Of a stretch of DNA of 64,000 nucleotides, positions 60,428-64,000 are shown one piece after another. Made by a program: the position numbers and the translations under genes. The stretch covers positions 360,237 through 424,236 of the forward strand of contig FREU01000003.1 in the NCBI GenBank assembly GCA_900143615.1, given 5' to 3'. This stretch comes from Rhodobacteraceae bacterium Alg231-30 (GTDB lineage Bacteria > Pseudomonadota > Alphaproteobacteria > Rhodobacterales > Rhodobacteraceae). Each line of letters opens with the position of its first letter. Within the stretch, counting starts at the first letter, position 1. The notes beneath the pieces are model-generated. The model was not told the origin of the DNA and made no database searches. It saw only the letters and a program-made list of their open reading frames with translations.

Positions 60428-63096
60428 AATCGCGCCTCTAGCCTGGGCAAAACAGATTCAGCCGTCGCGAAATCCAGATTTTCCAGTGCATTCACAATAA
60501 GTTGCCAGTCACTTTCGAGACCTGATTGCGGCGCAAGCCGATGCATCAGTTCAAGCGCGGCCATATCGTGACGCTTCATCAGCTCCGACAGCTGCGCCAA
60601 ATCACCTCGGCCCAAATCTTTCTGCACTGACGCGGTTTTGATGCCCGTCTCTTTTAGTTCGCTGCGCAAGCTTTCAATCTCCCCGACAATCTCAACCAAC
60701 TTGCCTTGCCATGCTAATTCGGACAACCGCTCTGCCCCAACTGTACCAGATACACCCTTGATTATATGCAATAGTTTGGCCAATGCCTCTTGATCATCAT
60801 CTGCCTGCGCGTCAATCAATGCGACTTTCCACTGCGGTAGGTTTCGCGCAAACCGCTTAAGGCTACGTCGATACAGAACCGGATCGCCCCCCGCGTATTT
60901 CAGCCCCAGTTCGCGATCCAGGTGACCCGCCCCTTCCGCTACCGCAGCAAACCGTTCCAAAACTTCGCGCAGCCTCGCAGGATCCACTGGTTTGGGCAGA
61001 AAGTCGTCAAATCCCGCCGCACTACAACGCTCATGCGCCTCGGGCGTCGCATTGGCAGACGCCGCGATGACCGGCACCAACGCATCACCATGTTCCGCCC
61101 TCAAAACCTGCAGCGCGCGATGGCCATCCATCAGCGGCATATGCAAATCCATCAGGATAATGCTTGGCATCTCGCGCGCCACTTGTTCAATTGCCTGCAA
61201 ACCGTTTTGCGCCGTGCGCACACGCGCGCCCAGCTTTTCAATCAGCGCCACAAACACCGACAGATTGATCCGGTTGTCTTCTACCACCAGAACCTCAACC
61301 CCTTTCAAGGTGGAGGTGCTGATAACAGATTGATCGTCCGCCAATCCCAACCCTTTGATCGATTCATAGAACTCCCGATGGGTGATCGGCAGGGTCAGTT
61401 TTTCCTGAAAATCACACCCTGCGCCCTGACGTACAAACCAAACATGGGTGTCATCCACACGCACGGTTACGTTTTCCAACTCTACTTTGGGATCGAAATC
61501 GATGCGCGCGGCCATCACCTGCACTGCGCCAACGCAACTTCCGTCGCCCAGAACTGCAGTTTCCAAAGGCCGCATGGCCAACACATTGGCGCGCGACGGC
61601 ACCGCGATCCCAAGCTCAAACTGCGCGCCGCGACCAAGCGCGCTATCCACGGTCAACGTCCCCTCCATCAGATCCGCCAACCGGCGCGCAATCGACAAGC
61701 CTAAACCCGTGCCGCCAAATTCGCGCGTCGTCGAACTATCGGCCTGTCCAAAGGGCTTGAAAATTTCTTCGATCTGCTCGGCGGCAATCCCAATACCGGT
61801 ATCGCGCACGCCAATCACCAAATTCTCTCCGTCCTGGCGCGCATAAATGCAAATCTCACCGTGGCGGGTGAATTTCACCGCATTAGAGGCAAAATTCATC
61901 ACAATCTGCTTGATACGCAGGGGATCTGCACGAATTTCATCAGGTAAATCAGCGGCATAGTCCCATCTCAGCCGGACCGTAGTATCCACCATCAAGGCGC
62001 GCGTTTGCGACACCAGATCATCCAGCAAATCATCCACTGCAATCCAAACCTGCTCAAGCACCAGCTGCCCCGCCTCAATTTTGGAGAGGTCTAAAACACT
62101 GTCGATATTTTCCGACAATTGCGCGGCGGCTGCGCGCATATCGGTCAAATGACGCAGCATCTCTCCGCTCTGGCCGTTGCGCATCAACACTTCGGACAAG
62201 CCGCTGATCGCATTCAACGGCGTGCGCAATTCATGGCTCATATTGGCCAAAAACACCGATTTGGCGCGTGACGCCTCAAGCGCCTCATTGCGCGCGTCTT
62301 CTAATTCTCTGGTGCGGTCTTGCACCAATTCCTGAAGGTTATCGCGCCCGTCCTCAAGCTCGCTCACCGTTCTGCGAAACGCGCGAGCCAGTTTGGCGAT
62401 CTCGTCACGTCGTTTAAGATCAAACAGACGTCGATCACGCCCGATGAGTTCAAAGTGATGCCCATCACGCACCCGCAGCGCGGCGTTTTGCAGTCGCGCA
62501 ATGGGGCGGATCACCGTCACCTGCACCACCAGAAAAATCACGGCCGTCACAAACAACGCCTGTAAAATGCTGCTGCCAAAAACAATAAAGCTGCGCGCCA
62601 CCATTGTATCGATCACTTGGTGATAGGAAAATGTCACCAGAAGTTGACCAATCTCGGCACCGTCGCGCGGATTAAGCAGCGGATAGCGATGCTCCTCGGC
62701 CAACTGGGAATCGCTGCGCAGAACATGGGATAGCACCGGCAAAGCATCGACAAAGGGCAATTGCATTGCCAAACCGTCCAGCCCCGAACTTTTGCGCAAC
62801 TCCTCTGAAAGCAGAGGATCATCGATATCAACGGCGACAATTGTCGGGTCTTCCAACAAGCCACTCAAAATCGCGCGCACAGCTTGCACGTCAACCTGCC
62901 AATAGGCACCGGCCACTTGCGGCAACGTGGCATGGATCATGCGATCGGCACTCACCCGTGCAGTATCGGCGCGCTGAGCACTTTCAAACCACAGGCTGAC
63001 AAAGCCCAAAACAACGCCGGACAAGATACCCAGCAATCCCGCCGAGAGCGCAATTTTGCGCGTGATCCCCATGGACTTGAACCAACCAAATGTCAT
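60412..63096 (-). CDS. hybrid sensor histidine kinase (HisKA-HATPase-REC-Hpt)
   Basis: 894 residues. TM1 (ITRKIALSAGLLGILSGVVLGFVS), a periplasmic sensor of about 130 residues, TM2 (ILQALFVTAVIFLVVQVTVI), HAMP (190-245), HisKA with His288 (NMSHELRTPLN), HATPase (NFASNAVKFT; GTGLGLSIARRLADL), receiver with Asp650 (ILMDLHMPLMDG) and Hpt with His777 (LLHIIKGVSG). It would relay phosphate from His288 to Asp650 to His777 to a separate receiver, probably the convergent LysR-REC. It overlaps the SBP gene by 4 bp. Confidence 0.92.
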   Translation of the reverse strand: MTFGWFKSMGITRKIALSAGLLGILSGVVLGFVSLWFESAQRADTARVSADRMIHATLPQVAGAYWQVDVQAVRAILSGLLEDPTIVAVDIDDPLLSEELRKSSGLDGLAMQLPFVDALPVLSHVLRSDSQLAEEHRYPLLNPRDGAEIGQLLVTFSYHQVIDTMVARSFIVFGSSILQALFVTAVIFLVVQVTVIRPIARLQNAALRVRDGHHFELIGRDRRLFDLKRRDEIAKLARAFRRTVSELEDGRDNLQELVQDRTRELEDARNEALEASRAKSVFLANMSHELRTPLNAISGLSEVLMRNGQSGEMLRHLTDMRAAAAQLSENIDSVLDLSKIEAGQLVLEQVWIAVDDLLDDLVSQTRALMVDTTVRLRWDYAADLPDEIRADPLRIKQIVMNFASNAVKFTRHGEICIYARQDGENLVIGVRDTGIGIAAEQIEEIFKPFGQADSSTTREFGGTGLGLSIARRLADLMEGTLTVDSALGRGAQFELGIAVPSRANVLAMRPLETAVLGDGSCVGAVQVMAARIDFDPKVELENVTVRVDDTHVWFVRQGAGCDFQEKLTLPITHREFYESIKGLGLADDQSVISTSTLKGVEVLVVEDNRINLSVFVALIEKLGARVRTAQNGLQAIEQVAREMPSIILMDLHMPLMDGHRALQVLRAEHGDALVPVIAASANATPEAHERCSAAGFDDFLPKPVDPARLREVLERFAAVAEGAGHLDRELGLKYAGGDPVLYRRSLKRFARNLPQWKVALIDAQADDDQEALAKLLHIIKGVSGTVGAERLSELAWQGKLVEIVGEIESLRSELKETGIKTASVQKDLGRGDLAQLSELMKRHDMAALELMHRLAPQSGLESDWQLIVNALENLDFATAESVLPRLEARFHATW

Positions 63097-63842
63097 CTGG
63101 CGCGATACGATTGAATGATGTCTTGGACGCGCCCCGAAGCATGCATTTTGTTTAACGTCTTTTGCAGACGGGCCGCTTTCACATCACTCTCTGGTCCTTT
63201 ACGAAAGGCAATATAGCGCGACTGTTCGGTCAAAGCCGTTGGTAAGAAATTCAATTTATCATACGCTTTCAATTCATTGGAAGCATATTCTAATGTTGTT
63301 TCGCCGCCAATTATCACGTCAGCGCGCCCTAGCAACAGCTTGCGCAAATTAGCGAAATCATCCGCGGATTCTTCACGTTCAAACCCTTCGGCGAGGTCAA
63401 ATTCGTAGTCATAGGTAAAGCCTGCGACAACCCCCACAACCAGCCCATCCAAATCCGAGATCTGGCCGATGTCCTTTATTGCACTATCCGCACGGGTCAC
63501 AAAAACGGTCCGTGTAAGACGCAAGGGCCCGACCATGTTGAGGGTTTCATATCGCTCATCTGTTGGGGCAAGCTGAAACACCGCGTCCAGATTTCCAGCC
63601 TCAAAATCCAGCAAAGCCCGCTTCCACGGCAGCGGATAATGCTCCAGCTGCACGCCCATTTCTTTGGCAGCTTCCTCAAGGATTTGAACATCAATCCCCG
63701 CATAGACGCCATTGATCGAGTAATTATACGGAGCAAATCCCTCCATCGATCCGACTGTCCAGACCTCGCGTGTCTCCGCCGCCGCCATCATAGGCAGCGC
63801 AAGGCCCACAATAGCCCCTAGGAAAGCCCGAAACCGCGCCAT
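63093..63842 (-). CDS. periplasmic solute-binding protein (SBP_bac_3 family)
   Basis: A 249-residue exported protein: signal peptide FLGAIVGLALPMMAAAE, then a polar amino acid-type binding domain (GFAPYNYSINGVYAGIDVQILEEAAKEMGVQLE; LDGLVVGVVAGFTYDYEF). No permease or ATPase follows; instead the hybrid kinase does, with a 4-bp overlap. It is probably a sensory binding protein that presents a ligand to the kinase periplasmic domain. Confidence 0.88.
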   Translation of the reverse strand: MARFRAFLGAIVGLALPMMAAAETREVWTVGSMEGFAPYNYSINGVYAGIDVQILEEAAKEMGVQLEHYPLPWKRALLDFEAGNLDAVFQLAPTDERYETLNMVGPLRLTRTVFVTRADSAIKDIGQISDLDGLVVGVVAGFTYDYEFDLAEGFEREESADDFANLRKLLLGRADVIIGGETTLEYASNELKAYDKLNFLPTALTEQSRYIAFRKGPESDVKAARLQKTLNKMHASGRVQDIIQSYRAR

Positions 63843-64000
63843 CTCAAATTATTCTCCGTAAATGGAATTTCCGCACTTCTAACTGAGAGACACCAACCAC
63901 CGCAACCAAGGCCCGCCGACAGAAAAGTTACGCTGATAGCGGAACTATTTGGACTCTCACACTCTCGCGATTTGGGGTGTTAGGGAGCGTTCATCAAGCA

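Noticed and set aside
1-64000. CRISPR arrays, rRNA genes and insertion sequences
   Set aside because: No regularly spaced repeats, no rRNA signatures and no transposase genes were noticed.

Overview
The window looks like a chromosome segment of a marine roseobacter-type alphaproteobacterium (Rhodobacteraceae). The grounds are: a circularly permuted two-piece tmRNA gene of the alphaproteobacterial kind with tag ANDNRAPAMAVAA; the DMSP genes dmdA and acuI; the Rhodobacter-type trgA-trgB-cysK tellurite cluster; IalB, ChrB/ChrA and SoxBDAG families; and moderately high GC with dense, often overlapping genes. All function calls come from reading motifs and gene order; no database search was run.

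Layout. 1-4380: a branched-chain-amino-acid-type ABC transporter operon (the first gene is cut by the window edge) with a secreted-protein gene and three tiny ORFs between its cistrons. 4389-7605: GYD protein, HerA-like ATPase, IalB protein. 7624-10248: lpxD, a dedicated acyl carrier protein and a ketoacyl synthase, probably lipid A acyl supply. 10278-12824: divergent L,D-transpeptidase and MepK-like endopeptidase. 12860-14499: an ABC-exporter membrane domain with no ATPase, a small membrane protein, tRNA-Ser. 14560-23133: a seven-gene leftward run (photolyase, cyclopropane synthase-like enzyme, trgA, trgB, cysK, MscS-like channel, AlaX) behind a candidate RpoE/ChrR-type promoter. 23131-29900: aminotransferase-like and HIT genes, then a DMSP operon (DUF2182, DUF1326, DinB, dmdA, acuI) opposite a GntR/FadR regulator with twin operators. 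29949-37727: redoxin, DUF1566 protein, ssrA, SnoaL-like protein, chrB-chrA, sspB, fumC, DUF4169 and RHH proteins. 37754-44400: sufE, lipoprotein, rnd, purM-purN, tRNA-Ile2, an EnvZ-like kinase, an MBL hydrolase, tRNA-Asn.

44401-47340 is an AT-richer accessory patch beside tRNA-Asn. It carries a three-gene leftward operon: a four-helix membrane protein, an unrecognised 359-residue protein, and a protein with the start, metal-aspartate spacing and glycine turn of a class III nucleotide cyclase. This resembles the layout of cyclic-nucleotide anti-phage systems such as Pycsar and is the best candidate for an undescribed system here.

47376-52750 is a complete yjfIJKLMC-type membrane-stress cluster split into two divergent operons (DUF2170, PspA, GspS-like; and K+ channel, DUF2491, DUF350, DUF1190). 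52917-63842 is a sarcosine-oxidase-like locus: a GlxA/GbdR-like regulator, then soxB, a PNPOx-like gene, soxD, soxA and soxG. The SoxD subunit has lost its zinc cysteines. Divergent from soxB is a LysR-HTH fused directly to a receiver domain, and converging on it are a hybrid histidine kinase and a periplasmic solute-binding protein. These probably form one unusual phosphorelay that may sense a methylated amine or amino acid.
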